A stretch of 64,000 bases of DNA from Noviherbaspirillum cavernae (GCF_003590875.1 NZ_QYUN01000002.1:1922001-1986000), one strand, 5' to 3'; shown: positions 26,944-35,323, counted from the stretch's first letter. The notes: generated by a model from the letters alone, not told the origin. A program made the numbers and translations.

Positions 26944-27660
26944 TCATGCCGCCAGCCGCTCCGGCAATGCAAGCGCCAGGGCCAGCTTGTTCCAATCCCG
27001 CTCGGACAGATAGGTATGCGCGATGCCCAGCACAGCGTCGAATACCGGTGCCGGCGCTCCGGCCCGCATGCCGCCGAGCGCCGCAGCCCGCTCGTTCGCC
27101 GTCATCGCCGGGATCATCCAGCGCATCGACGCGGCCATCTCGTCCGGCGGGATCGAGGCCACGATGGCGTGCTCGATACCCATCAATTCCTCATCGCTGC
27201 AGGCAGCCCATAACACCGCATTGTTGTCCGTTTCCTCGATGTTCATATGGGTGAAATTTTCCGCCACGAACACGGCGAGATAGCGATACAGCTGGCCGAG
27301 GGCCGCAGCACGCACCTCTGTGGAAGCGGCATCAACAGCATCGGCAAGTGTGCCCACCTGGCGCAATGCCCACTCGTGGTGCAGATGGTCGCCCGCAGTC
27401 TGCGCGGCTGCGCCGGGTTGCGCCGCCTCCATTGCCGGGTGGACAAAATCGTTTTCATGCTTCAGATGGCTGGCGCAGAAGGCGGCCAGTTCGCGCACCT
27501 GGGCCAGCACGGCGGCGACTTCTTTCGCATCGTCCGCATCTGCATTTCCCACCGAGACCAGCGTGTCACACATGAATGCGCGCAAGGCCTTGTGGATGAT
27601 GGCGTAAATGTCGTAGCGCGGCGCAGCGGCTTGTTGGCGGGAAAGGTTCCTATCGTTCAT
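26944..27660 (-). CDS. Hemerythrin-like cation-binding domain protein
   Basis: This 238-residue, mainly helical protein carries the His/Glu metal-ligand pattern of hemerythrin domains: IIHKALR, SHLKHENDFVHP, HLHHEWAL and HMNIEETDN. The family binds a diiron site and handles O2, NO or iron. The start is supported by GGAG six bases upstream. No membrane segment or signal peptide is seen. It faces the PPOX–GAF sensor gene tail to tail, and a shared role in oxygen or nitrosative stress is a guess from context. Confidence 0.83.
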   Translation of the reverse strand: MNDRNLSRQQAAAPRYDIYAIIHKALRAFMCDTLVSVGNADADDAKEVAAVLAQVRELAAFCASHLKHENDFVHPAMEAAQPGAAAQTAGDHLHHEWALRQVGTLADAVDAASTEVRAAALGQLYRYLAVFVAENFTHMNIEETDNNAVLWAACSDEELMGIEHAIVASIPPDEMAASMRWMIPAMTANERAAALGGMRAGAPAPVFDAVLGIAHTYLSERDWNKLALALALPERLAA

Positions 27661-27837
27661 CGCATCTCCAATTTTCAGGTTTCACGGATTTCGGCGGCGG
27701 CATGTGATCGCTGCACCATGGCCTGTAATTTAAGGGAATGCGGAAATCGATATTCTTAAAACTTCATTCAATAAACCCTAAAAAAATCTTAAGAGCACGC
27801 AGCAGAATCCAGCCAGGCGGCAACACGCCAGCAAATG

Positions 27838-30525
27838 CTATTGAGCGCGCGCCTGCAGATCGAGCCGCAACAGCGTGATATCGCCATCCGGCGACAGCCG
27901 TGTCTCGAATCCGAATTGCCGCGCAAGGTGCAGCAGCCCCTTGTTGTAGGTCAGGGTCTCGCCGACCAGTTCCTTCATGCCCTTGCTGCGGCAATAGTCC
28001 ACCAGCCTGGCCAGCAGAATCCGCCCCAATCCCTTTTCCTTCATGTCGGAGCGCACGATGATTGCGAACTCCGCGCTGACATTGTCCGGATCGGCGATGG
28101 CGCGCGACACGCCCAGCGTCTCCGGTTGGCCGTCCGCTCCGCTTCTGGTCGCGATGAAGGCCATCGAGCGGTCGTAGTCGATCTGCGTGAGACGTGCCAG
28201 TTGCGACGGCTGCAGTTCGCGCATGCGCGAGAAAACGCGGTACTGGATATCCTCGGGATCAAGCGCATTGAAAAATGTCAGATGCTGCGGCCCGTCTTCC
28301 GGCTTGATCGGCCGCAGCAGCAGCTTCTCCCCCTGCCACGTGATCCACTCTTCCAGCTCCGCCGGATAGGGGCGGATCGCCAGCCGGTTCATGCCTTTGG
28401 CAGTCGTCTTCGCCACGCGAATCCGCGCATCCAGTGCAATCACGCCCGACGCATCGGCCACCAGCGGATTGATGTCCATTTCGGCGATTTCCGGAATGTC
28501 GATGATGAGATGGCACACCTGAATCAGCGTGCGACAGATCGCATCCATGTCTGCCGCCTTGAGGTTGCGGTACGCGGCCAGCAGCTTCGACACGCGTGTG
28601 CGCGAAACGAGGTCGCGCGCCAGCACCATGTTCAAGGGCGGCAGCCCGATTGCATGATCCGCCATGACTTCCACCGCGATGCCGCCCTGCCCGAACAGCA
28701 CCACCGGACCGAACACCGGATCCGTGGTCATGCCGACGATCAGCTCGCGCCCTTCGGGACGGCGCGCCATCGTCTGCACCGAGAAGCGCGGCGTCCTCGC
28801 ATCCGGGCGCAGCTCGCGCACCCGCCGCAGCATCGCCGCTGCCGCCTCGGCCACCGCCGGCGCACTCTCGATGTCCAGCACGACGCCACCGACCTCGGAC
28901 TTGTGCGTGATATCGGGCGACAGAATCTTGAGTGCGACGGGAAAGCCGATCTCCTGCGCCACGCGCGCCGCTTCCTCGATCGTGTCCGCCGTTTTCGTCT
29001 GCACCACCGGTATGCCGTAGGCGGCCAGCACCTCCTTCGCCTCCGGTTCGTACAGCAGATCCCGGCCATGCGCCAGCGCATTGTCGATGACCTCTCTTGC
29101 CCTGGCGCGGTCTGCCACGATCATGCCATTGACCGACGGCGGCACCTCCATCAGCAATTGCTGATTGCGATGATATTGCACGATCTGCATGAAGCCGCCC
29201 ACGGCCTTTTCCGGCGTGTCGTAGGTCGGGATGCCGGCATCCGAAAACGTGCTGCGCGCCTGCGCCACCGACTCCGCGCCGAGCCAGCACGCAAGCACAT
29301 TGCGCGACGCATTCTTGATGACCGGCGCGACCGCCATGGCGATCTCCGCGCTGGGCACTATGGCAGTCGGCGCGTGGATGAACAGAATCGCATCCGCGTC
29401 GGGATCGCGCAGCAGCAATTCCGTCGATCGCACATACCGCGCAGCCGGGGCGTCGCCAATGATGTCCACCGGATTGCCGTGCGACCAGGTCGCAGGCAAT
29501 GCATCGTTCAACTGCCGAATCGTCGCTTCCGACAGCTCCGCCAGGCGGCCTTGCTCGCCGATCAGCGCGTCGGTTGCCATCACGCCGGGACCGCCGCCGT
29601 TGGTCAGGATCGCGAGCCGATCGCCGTACAGCGGGCGCGCTCGCGCGAGCGTTTCGACCGCGTCGAACAAGTCTTCAGTGGAATACACACGCAGCATGCC
29701 GGCCCGCCGGATCGCCGCATCGTAGACGTCATCGGCGCCCGCCATGGCACCGGTATGCGAGGCCGCGGCCTTCGCTCCTTCCGGCGCCCTGCCCGCCTTG
29801 ATCACCAGCGTCGGCTTGCTGCGGGCGGCCGCGCGGGCGGCGGACATGAACTTGCGTGCAGCGGTGACCGCCTCGACGTACAGCAGAATGGCCTGGGTTT
29901 CCCCATCGACCGCCAGATAATCGAGCACGTCGCCGAAATCGACATCGGCGCTGTCGCCAAGTGAAATGAATTTCGAAAAGCCGATGCCGCGCGACTTCGC
30001 CCAATCGAGGACGCCCGTAACCATCGCGCCGGATTGCGACACGAAGGCGATCTTGCCCGGCAACGCATCAGTATGGGTGAAGCTCGCATTGAGCCCGATG
30101 CCGGGAATCAGCAAGCCGACGCAATTCGGCCCGAGAATGCGCAACAGATTCCGCTTCGCTTCCGCGAGCATCAGTTCCTTGATCGTTTTTCCGCTGGCGT
30201 CCGTTGCGGTACCCAATCCTGCGGTAAGCACAATGGCGGCTCTGGTGCCGCTCGCGCCCAGTTCGCGAATCAAGCCCGGCACCGTGGCCGGCGGCGTGCA
30301 GATCACCGCCAGATCCGGCACGGAAGGAAGCTCCGCAATGCCGGGATACACCGGCAGTCCGTCAAGCATGTCGTATTTCGGATTGACCGGCATGATGGGG
30401 CCGGAAAAGCCGCCGATCACCAGATTGTGAAGCACCGTGGCACCGACGCTGTGCGGTTTGTTCGATGCGCCGATGACGGCAATCGACTTCGGTTCGAAAA
30501 GGTGGTTCAGATTGCGTATGCTCAT
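27838..30525 (-). CDS. patZ: Protein lysine acetyltransferase PatZ-type (NDP-forming acyl-CoA synthetase fused to GNAT)
   Basis: This 895-residue protein consists of an N-terminal CoA-binding domain (FEPKSIAVIGASNKPHSVG), a succinyl-CoA-synthetase-like domain, an ATP-grasp segment (about 480–700, with AAYGIPVVQT and FPVALKILSPDITHKSEVGG, quoted in part) and a C-terminal GNAT acetyltransferase domain (about 725–890). PatZ/Pat enzymes acetylate and silence acetyl-CoA synthetase and other proteins. Here SHTGAMAG keeps the His that is phosphorylated in active NDP-forming synthetases, so residual synthetase activity is possible. AGGAAGGAGC just before the ATG is a strong ribosome site. The gene is single and separated from usp by a MITE-like element. 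Confidence 0.9.
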   Translation of the reverse strand: MSIRNLNHLFEPKSIAVIGASNKPHSVGATVLHNLVIGGFSGPIMPVNPKYDMLDGLPVYPGIAELPSVPDLAVICTPPATVPGLIRELGASGTRAAIVLTAGLGTATDASGKTIKELMLAEAKRNLLRILGPNCVGLLIPGIGLNASFTHTDALPGKIAFVSQSGAMVTGVLDWAKSRGIGFSKFISLGDSADVDFGDVLDYLAVDGETQAILLYVEAVTAARKFMSAARAAARSKPTLVIKAGRAPEGAKAAASHTGAMAGADDVYDAAIRRAGMLRVYSTEDLFDAVETLARARPLYGDRLAILTNGGGPGVMATDALIGEQGRLAELSEATIRQLNDALPATWSHGNPVDIIGDAPAARYVRSTELLLRDPDADAILFIHAPTAIVPSAEIAMAVAPVIKNASRNVLACWLGAESVAQARSTFSDAGIPTYDTPEKAVGGFMQIVQYHRNQQLLMEVPPSVNGMIVADRARAREVIDNALAHGRDLLYEPEAKEVLAAYGIPVVQTKTADTIEEAARVAQEIGFPVALKILSPDITHKSEVGGVVLDIESAPAVAEAAAAMLRRVRELRPDARTPRFSVQTMARRPEGRELIVGMTTDPVFGPVVLFGQGGIAVEVMADHAIGLPPLNMVLARDLVSRTRVSKLLAAYRNLKAADMDAICRTLIQVCHLIIDIPEIAEMDINPLVADASGVIALDARIRVAKTTAKGMNRLAIRPYPAELEEWITWQGEKLLLRPIKPEDGPQHLTFFNALDPEDIQYRVFSRMRELQPSQLARLTQIDYDRSMAFIATRSGADGQPETLGVSRAIADPDNVSAEFAIIVRSDMKEKGLGRILLARLVDYCRSKGMKELVGETLTYNKGLLHLARQFGFETRLSPDGDITLLRLDLQARAQ

Positions 30526-30555
30526 GAAGCTCCTTCCTGCATCGTTTCGAACAAT

Positions 30556-30718
30556 CTAGTGTCCTGAGTTACAAATTCGCTGCATAAAAGATGACGAGAA
30601 TCGCATCGATACCGCGTCAAAAATGCTCGCAAGGCCTCGGCCTTGCTGCGCTTTTTTCCTTGTCTCGTCGCGATTTCATCACTTTTATTTGCAACGAATT
30701 TCCAACTCAGGACACTAG
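30556..30718. mobile_element. 163-bp near-palindromic MITE-like element (IS630-type target signature)
   Basis: The element reads almost the same on both strands. Its ends are CTA|GTGTCCTGAGTT and AACTCAGGACAC|TAG, and at least 20 of the outer 22 bases pair. Similarity continues inward (TGCATAAAAG against TGCAAATAAAAG), and the centre is the perfect palindrome GCAAGGCCTCGGCCTTGC at 30629–30646. The termini abut TA on both sides inside CTAG, the target type favoured by IS630 elements, which duplicate TA. There is no coding content. The right end supplies the TAG stop of the usp gene. It is a non-autonomous element by inference. Confidence 0.75.
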
Positions 30719-31140
30719 CGCACGATCAAGACCGGCACGCTTGCGGTCGCAAGCACCTTGGTCGCGGTCGATCCCATGACGAGACTCCGGAACGCGCCGC
30801 GTCCGTGAGACCCCATCACGATCAAGTCGATACCATGCTTTTTCACGTACGCATGAATCTCTTCCGCAACTTCGCCGACCTTGTAGCCTGCCTGAAAGGG
30901 AATCTTGCCGGCTTCGCATTGCCTTTCGGCCGCTGCCAGTGCCGCATGCGACTCTTCCCGATAGTACGTTTCCAGCGCTGCGCTGCCGGCCGCCGCGCGC
31001 GCATAGCCGGTCGGGATCGGCGTTCTTACGTGCAGCAGATGCAGTTCAGGCTCGCCACGGAACCAGTCGAGATGCGAAATCACATATTGCACCGCCTTGT
31101 CCGTATAGGCGGAACCATCTACTGCGACAAGAATTTTCAT
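30715..31140 (-). CDS. Universal stress protein (UspA family)
   Basis: This 141-residue protein starts MKILVAVDGS and ends with MGSHGRG…GST…VPVLIVR, the ATP-binding G-2x-G-9x-G-S/T pattern of nucleotide-binding Usp proteins. I use the ATG at 31140; the frame is open to 31272 but without family content. A perfect FNR/ANR box lies 224 bp upstream with a well-placed −10, so anaerobic or low-oxygen induction is likely. The stop codon TAG lies within the end of the MITE-like element, so the original C-terminus may have been changed by the insertion, although VPVLIVR is already the normal family ending. Confidence 0.93.
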   Translation of the reverse strand: MKILVAVDGSAYTDKAVQYVISHLDWFRGEPELHLLHVRTPIPTGYARAAAGSAALETYYREESHAALAAAERQCEAGKIPFQAGYKVGEVAEEIHAYVKKHGIDLIVMGSHGRGAFRSLVMGSTATKVLATASVPVLIVR

Positions 31141-31335
31141 AAGAGCCCCCGGGGCCGAACGGTGAATGGAGCAAGAAACCGGGTGGATGTATTGATGCGC
31201 GCGGAATGCGCGACTCTCCCGCGCAGACCGGAGATCAACGTCGCTCTGGCGGAATGAGAATCGGCGCGACAATGCTGCAGCCGGATGCTGTCCACGCCAA
31301 TGAAAGGCGACCCGCCTTCATCCATCTTGCGAACG

Positions 31336-31341
31336 AATGTA
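31336..31341 (-). promoter_or_regulatory. −10 element of the FNR-dependent usp promoter
   Basis: On the minus strand this reads TACATT, preceded by TGC (an extended −10). Its distance from the FNR box puts the box centre at −41.5 relative to a start near 31329, the class II activator position. Confidence 0.55.
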
Positions 31342-31363
31342 GCAAAGCGGGCCGGAAATTCGC

Positions 31364-31377
31364 TTGATGTGAATCAA
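31364..31377 (-). promoter_or_regulatory. FNR/ANR-type binding site upstream of usp
   Basis: TTGATGTGAATCAA is a perfect match to the TTGAT-N4-ATCAA consensus bound by FNR/ANR/DNR-type regulators, and is extended by C and G on the outside. It faces the leftward usp gene. Usp genes are known members of such oxygen-responsive regulons. Confidence 0.75.
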
Positions 31378-31390
31378 GCGGTGCGGAATC

Positions 31391-31429
31391 GACGCATGCA
31401 GGCAGGCGCAAAAGGCTCCTGCATGCGTC
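31391..31429 (-). terminator. Hairpin past the LTxxQ periplasmic protein gene
   Basis: GACGCATGCAGG and CCTGCATGCGTC form a perfect 12-bp stem with a 15-base loop, 40 bp downstream of the stop at 31469. The position and stability suggest a terminator, which would insulate the usp promoter; there is no T-run. Confidence 0.55.
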
Positions 31430-31468
31430 ATCGCTCAACGAATGTTGCCAAGGATTTGCAGCGGAGAT

Positions 31469-31948
31469 TCAATGATGCATGCCGCGATGATTGCGCGGAC
31501 CGCCCTTGGCAAATTCATCATTGAAAGTCTTCTGTTGCTCCGGCGTAAGGACGGCGTAGAACTCCTTCGTCGCGACGACACGTTCCGCCATCTTCCCTTC
31601 GGCTTCCTTCATGTGAGCCAGCATTGCTTCCATGCGCTCGGGCGCGGACATGGCGGCCAGCTGCGCGCGATCCTGGCGTGCCTGCGGCGTGCCTGGTTTC
31701 ATGCGCTCGTTGAACTTCGTCCATGCGCCTTCCTGCTCCGGAGACAGCTTGAGCTTGTCGTGCAGCGCGGCCTGGCGTTTCGTGAAGCGCTCCTTCATGC
31801 GCGCCTCGAATTTGGCATGATCCTCGGCAGACATCGGTCTGCCGTCCCTGTGCTCGCCCCCGGGTTTCTGCGCGTAAGCCGCGAACGATCCCGCGCCGAG
31901 AGCCAGCACCGTCACGCCGATCAACAGATGTTTGCGAAAATTAGTCAT
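31469..31948 (-). CDS. Periplasmic Spy/CpxP-like LTxxQ-family protein
   Basis: This 159-residue protein has a signal peptide (KHLLIGVTVLALGAGSFAAYAQ, cleaved near AYA) and two motifs of the LTxxQ type, LSPEQ and LTPEQQ. The rest is helical, charged and Met/Lys-rich. Spy/CpxP-type proteins act as periplasmic chaperones or envelope-stress feedback proteins. Two ATG codons are adjacent; the second (31948) is better spaced from AAGGAG. It is divergent from an OmpR/histidine-kinase pair across a gap packed with TGTATC repeats, so it is a likely target of that system, as CpxP and Spy are of Cpx. Confidence 0.87.
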   Translation of the reverse strand: MTNFRKHLLIGVTVLALGAGSFAAYAQKPGGEHRDGRPMSAEDHAKFEARMKERFTKRQAALHDKLKLSPEQEGAWTKFNERMKPGTPQARQDRAQLAAMSAPERMEAMLAHMKEAEGKMAERVVATKEFYAVLTPEQQKTFNDEFAKGGPRNHRGMHH

Positions 31949-32025
31949 CATTACTCCTTGCTTGTGTTTGTTCAACATTGATGTGTGCCTGCATGCTCTG
32001 CACGCTTCGCATCTTGCCGCCACGA

Positions 32026-32133
32026 TGTATCGCACAGGTGTCGGGTACAGTATCTGTTGTAGCAGCGGGTATCAACCCACGCCAGTTTTGTATCGCCCTG
32101 TATCAACGCGGCCCCGGGTAACAGCGTGATACA
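32026..32133. promoter_or_regulatory. Cluster of six TGTATC-type sites in a divergent promoter region
   Basis: GTATC occurs at 32026 (TGTATC), 32049 (AGTATC), 32068 (GGTATC), 32089 and 32099 (both TGTATC), and inverted at 32128 (GATACA). Two copies are exactly 10 bp apart and others are 19–23 bp apart, close to whole helical turns, as expected for OmpR-family direct repeats. The cluster lies between the LTxxQ gene and the response regulator, so joint autoregulation is inferred. Confidence 0.55.
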
Positions 32134-32176
32134 AATTCATCCCCATCGGGCAATTCGCCTTGCCATAATCGAAGCC

Positions 32177-32899
32177 ATGGACAATCCCGTACATATCCTT
32201 ATCGTCGACGACGACCCCGAGATCAGCACGCTGCTGGCTGAATATCTGGAGAAGAACGGCTATCGCGCCACCACCGCCGGCGACGGCAAGGCGATGTGGA
32301 AGGCGCTCGACGAAACCCGAATCGACCTGATCGTGCTCGACCTCAACCTGCCGGGTGAAGACGGCTTGACGCTGTGCCGCAACCTGCGCGTGCATTCAAG
32401 CATCCCCGTGGTCATGCTGACCGCACGCGGCGAACCGGTCGATCGCATCCTCGGTCTGGAAATGGGGGCGGATGATTACCTGCCCAAACCTTTCGAGCCG
32501 CGCGAACTGTTTGCCCGCATCCGCAGCGTCCTGCGCCGCACGCACGCCCTGCCGCCCAACCTGCAGTCGCCGGATGCGCAGCAGATGCTCTTCGCCGGCT
32601 GGACCATGGACTTCACTGCGCGCCATCTGATCAACCCCGACGGCGTGGTCGTCGCCCTGTCGGGAGCGGAATTCCGTCTGTTGAAAGTCTTTCTCGACCA
32701 TGCGAACCGCGTCTTGAGCCGCGATCAGCTGCTCAACTTCACACAGGGCCGCGATGCCGATCCGTTCGACCGCTCGATCGACCTCCAGATCAGCCGCCTG
32801 CGCCAGAAACTCGGCGAAGACGCACGCTCGCCGCAGATCATCAAGACCGTGCGCAACGAGGGTTATGTGCTCGCCACTGTCGTCGCCAAGGAAAAATGA
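32177..32899 (+). CDS. OmpR-family response regulator
   Basis: This 240-residue protein has an N-terminal receiver domain (ILIVDDDPE; phosphoacceptor Asp in VLDLNLPGEDG; Lys in LPKPF) and a C-terminal winged helix (LSGAEFRLL, RSIDLQISRLRQKL, IKTVRNEGYVL). The ATG at 32177 (MDNPVHIL) is the natural start; the frame extends to 32126. Its stop overlaps the ATG of the kinase gene. The TGTATC cluster directly upstream is a good candidate for its own binding sites. The signal is unknown; divergence from an LTxxQ protein hints at envelope or metal stress. Confidence 0.93.
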   Translation: MDNPVHILIVDDDPEISTLLAEYLEKNGYRATTAGDGKAMWKALDETRIDLIVLDLNLPGEDGLTLCRNLRVHSSIPVVMLTARGEPVDRILGLEMGADDYLPKPFEPRELFARIRSVLRRTHALPPNLQSPDAQQMLFAGWTMDFTARHLINPDGVVVALSGAEFRLLKVFLDHANRVLSRDQLLNFTQGRDADPFDRSIDLQISRLRQKLGEDARSPQIIKTVRNEGYVLATVVAKEK

Positions 32900-34254
32900 A
32901 ATCGATCTTTCAATCCATGACGAGCCGCGTCTTTTTCATCCTGTTTGGCGGCATCCTCGTCGCAATGCTGCTGACAATCGGCCTCGCCCTCGGCGAACGG
33001 CAACGGATGATCGGCGAATTCAGGGATTACCACGCGGTGGAACGGGTGGCGCAATTCATCGAGTCACTGGAAACAGTGCAGCCCGAATTGCGCGCCCCGT
33101 TTCTGGCAGCTGCCTCCGGCATCGGCATGCATGCGGAACTTGCCGGCACAGAGGACTCCGCCATGGAGCAACGATCGAGCCTGGCGGCCATGCTGGGTCG
33201 GCGGATGGGAGAAGCGCATCGGGTGGTGTCAACTCCCACTCGCGCATCCGATTGTCCGGCATTCCGACCCCGCCCTCAAAGCCGGAAGGCGGCCGAACGG
33301 CGCACGACCTGCGAGGCATTGTTGATCACACTTGGCGACGGCGAGCGACTACGCCTGTCCCTTCTGCCGCCACGTCCGCCGCCATCGCCACTCCGCCCGG
33401 AATACTGGACCTATGCCGCCATTTTCCTGCTGAGTATCGCCGCACTTGCGGCCATCATCGCGCGCATGACGATGCGTCCGCTCAAGCAACTGGCGCAAGC
33501 CGCGACCGCGCTCGGCAACAACATCGAAAGGCCCCCCTTGCCGGAGCGCGGCGCGATCGAGATTCGCCAGGCCGCCGCCGCATTCAATGCCATGCAATCA
33601 CGCATCCGGCATCACATCCAGCAGCGTGCCCATATCCTCGCCGCCATCACGCACGATTTGCAGACACCGATGACGCGCCTGCGCCTGCGACTTGAAAAGG
33701 TGGACGACCTCGAACTGAAAGACAAACTGGTAGGCGACCTCTCGGCAATGCAAGGGATGGTGAAGGAAGGACTGGATCTGGCCCGCAGCATGGATTCCGC
33801 CGAACCGATGCAGCCGCTGGACCTTGACTCGTTGATCGACAGCGTTTGCACCGATGCGATCGACGCCGGTCAATCCGTCACGACTTCGGGACAGATCCAT
33901 GCATCCCTGCGCGCACGGCCGCTGGCATTGCGTCGCTGCCTGACCAACCTGATCGACAATGCGGTCAAGTACGGGCAATCGGCGCACGTGAGCGCAGCAC
34001 GCGACGGCGCGTTTGCCGTCATTCGCATCCGCGATGACGGCCCGGGAATTCCTGAAGATGAATTGGACAAGGTATTCGAGCCGTTCTACCGGCTCGAGAA
34101 CTCAAGGTCGCGACAGACCGGCGGCACCGGACTGGGACTGACGATTGCAAGCAACATCGCCGAACAGCACGGCGGCAGAATCAGGCTGGCAAATCCGCGT
34201 GGAGGCGGCTTGGAGGTGACACTCGAGCTGCCCTTGCCTGCTCTGAAAAGCTGA
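32896..34254 (+). CDS. Membrane sensor histidine kinase
   Basis: This 452-residue protein has TM1 (about 11–31), a periplasmic loop of about 140 residues, TM2 (about 171–190), a HAMP-like linker (MRPLKQLAQAATAL), the HisKA motif ITHDLQTPMTRLRL with His near 253, and a HATPase domain (NLIDNAVKYG, DDGPGIP, GTGLGLTI). The periplasmic loop is Arg/Pro-rich and not recognisable. The gene overlaps its response regulator by 4 bp (ATGA), so they form a two-component pair. It ends 20 bp before the stop of the convergent membrane-protein gene. Confidence 0.93.
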   Translation: MKSIFQSMTSRVFFILFGGILVAMLLTIGLALGERQRMIGEFRDYHAVERVAQFIESLETVQPELRAPFLAAASGIGMHAELAGTEDSAMEQRSSLAAMLGRRMGEAHRVVSTPTRASDCPAFRPRPQSRKAAERRTTCEALLITLGDGERLRLSLLPPRPPPSPLRPEYWTYAAIFLLSIAALAAIIARMTMRPLKQLAQAATALGNNIERPPLPERGAIEIRQAAAAFNAMQSRIRHHIQQRAHILAAITHDLQTPMTRLRLRLEKVDDLELKDKLVGDLSAMQGMVKEGLDLARSMDSAEPMQPLDLDSLIDSVCTDAIDAGQSVTTSGQIHASLRARPLALRRCLTNLIDNAVKYGQSAHVSAARDGAFAVIRIRDDGPGIPEDELDKVFEPFYRLENSRSRQTGGTGLGLTIASNIAEQHGGRIRLANPRGGGLEVTLELPLPALKS

Positions 34255-34274
34255 CGTATCGGGCGCGCATCGCG

Positions 34275-35243
34275 TCAGTTGCTGCTTGTCTGGCTGCTCG
34301 AAGGACAGGCAGGATCCGTACCCCAAATGCCGGAGCATACGCGCATGCGGCAGAGTTCACCCTCGAAGAATCCCATCGCGCGGCAGCGCTTTACCTGCGC
34401 TTCGACGGACTCGCCGGAAGCACGCACCATGACATCACTATTCGGCTCGCCCCGTTTTTCTCGTTTCACTGTTGCAGGGTCGACGTCCGCATGTGCCCCC
34501 GGCTGCGCAGCAGCGGATTTCTGATTCGCGGTCTTGCCCACCTCGCCCGGCCGCGGCGAGTACGCAAGCAATGCGGCAATCAGTTCCACGTCGCGGTCCT
34601 TGCTCGTCGGCACCTTCGCAGCGCTTGCCGCTGCGGCGCGCTGCGCGGATTTTTCAGCCGGCTTGTTCTCGTTTTTTCGAGCCACGCCATTTTGCTTCGC
34701 CTGCGACTTGCCCTCACCCCTTGTTTTGCCTTTCTCCTTGGGAGTCGTTCGTGATCCGGACGCAGCCGCCTGTGACACCTCCATTGCCGGCTTTGCATCA
34801 AGCTCGCCACTCGATTTCATCTGTGCGCCCTGCATAACCGATTCGTCGACCGGAACGACTGCCTGTGCCTGCAACGCATCTGATGAGGCCGCTTCGGTAA
34901 TGATCGTTGCAACGCTCGGTTCTTCCGGAACCGGTGCAGCGGCAGTCGGTGCAGGCTCCGATGGCGAAGACACGGTGACTACCTCCTTTCGATTGAAGAC
35001 GGAATCCTGCAGCGCCACAAGCGATGCACGTTCGCGCAAGGCCGGACTGGTTATCAGCAGGTAGGCAACCGACATGGCAAGAAGCAGAAGCATCGCTGCT
35101 CCAACCAGCCATTTATGCTTTTTCCCCTTTATGCGCGCCGGCTCCAGCGCATCAAGAATGCTGACGACATCCCGCGAAGCATGCCCTGCTCCCTCGGCAT
35201 ATAGCGAGGGCTGACGCCCGGCATATCCGACGCGCTTTTCCAT
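34275..35243 (-). CDS. Uncharacterised single-pass membrane protein beside the T6SS locus
   Basis: This protein of about 322 residues is taken from the ATG at 35243 (MEKRVGYAG). It has a short cytoplasmic start, one membrane helix (about 45–64, WLVGAAMLLLLAMSVAYLLI), then a long Ala/Pro/Ser/Lys-rich, probably disordered periplasmic region. The last 45 residues are compact and Cys-containing (CRAMGFFEGELC, CSGIWGTDPAC). I recognise no family. It is divergent from the TagX-like gene across an AT-rich gap, so it may belong to the secretion locus; the Cys-rich tail could be disulfide-bonded in the periplasm. The frame is open up to 35273. Confidence 0.65.
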   Translation of the reverse strand: MEKRVGYAGRQPSLYAEGAGHASRDVVSILDALEPARIKGKKHKWLVGAAMLLLLAMSVAYLLITSPALRERASLVALQDSVFNRKEVVTVSSPSEPAPTAAAPVPEEPSVATIITEAASSDALQAQAVVPVDESVMQGAQMKSSGELDAKPAMEVSQAAASGSRTTPKEKGKTRGEGKSQAKQNGVARKNENKPAEKSAQRAAAASAAKVPTSKDRDVELIAALLAYSPRPGEVGKTANQKSAAAQPGAHADVDPATVKREKRGEPNSDVMVRASGESVEAQVKRCRAMGFFEGELCRMRVCSGIWGTDPACPSSSQTSSN

Positions 35244-35284
35244 TTGAACTCCAACCATGAAATAGATTGCCACGAGTAAATTGG

Positions 35285-35302
35285 CAATTAATTAATTAAT
35301 TG
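35285..35302. promoter_or_regulatory. Perfect 18-bp AT palindrome in the left T6SS promoter gap
   Basis: CAATTAATTAATTAATTG reads identically on both strands. It lies in a very AT-rich 80-bp gap between the divergent membrane-protein and TagX-like genes, where both promoters must lie. It could be an operator or a nucleation point for an H-NS-like silencer. Confidence 0.4.
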
Positions 35303-35323
35303 TATTTATAATAACATTCGATA

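Larger units (their letters stand above)
31141..31468. other. 328-bp gap holding the usp promoter and the LTxxQ-gene hairpin
   Basis: The gap contains, from right to left, the hairpin at 31391–31429 past the LTxxQ gene, the FNR-type box at 31364–31377, its −10 element at 31336–31341, and about 190 bp of presumed usp leader. I see no gene in the leader. Confidence 0.6.

Noticed and set aside
27835..29964. 709-codon plus-strand frame opposite patZ
   Set aside because: Antisense shadow with His/Arg-rich content; patZ is complete on the minus strand.
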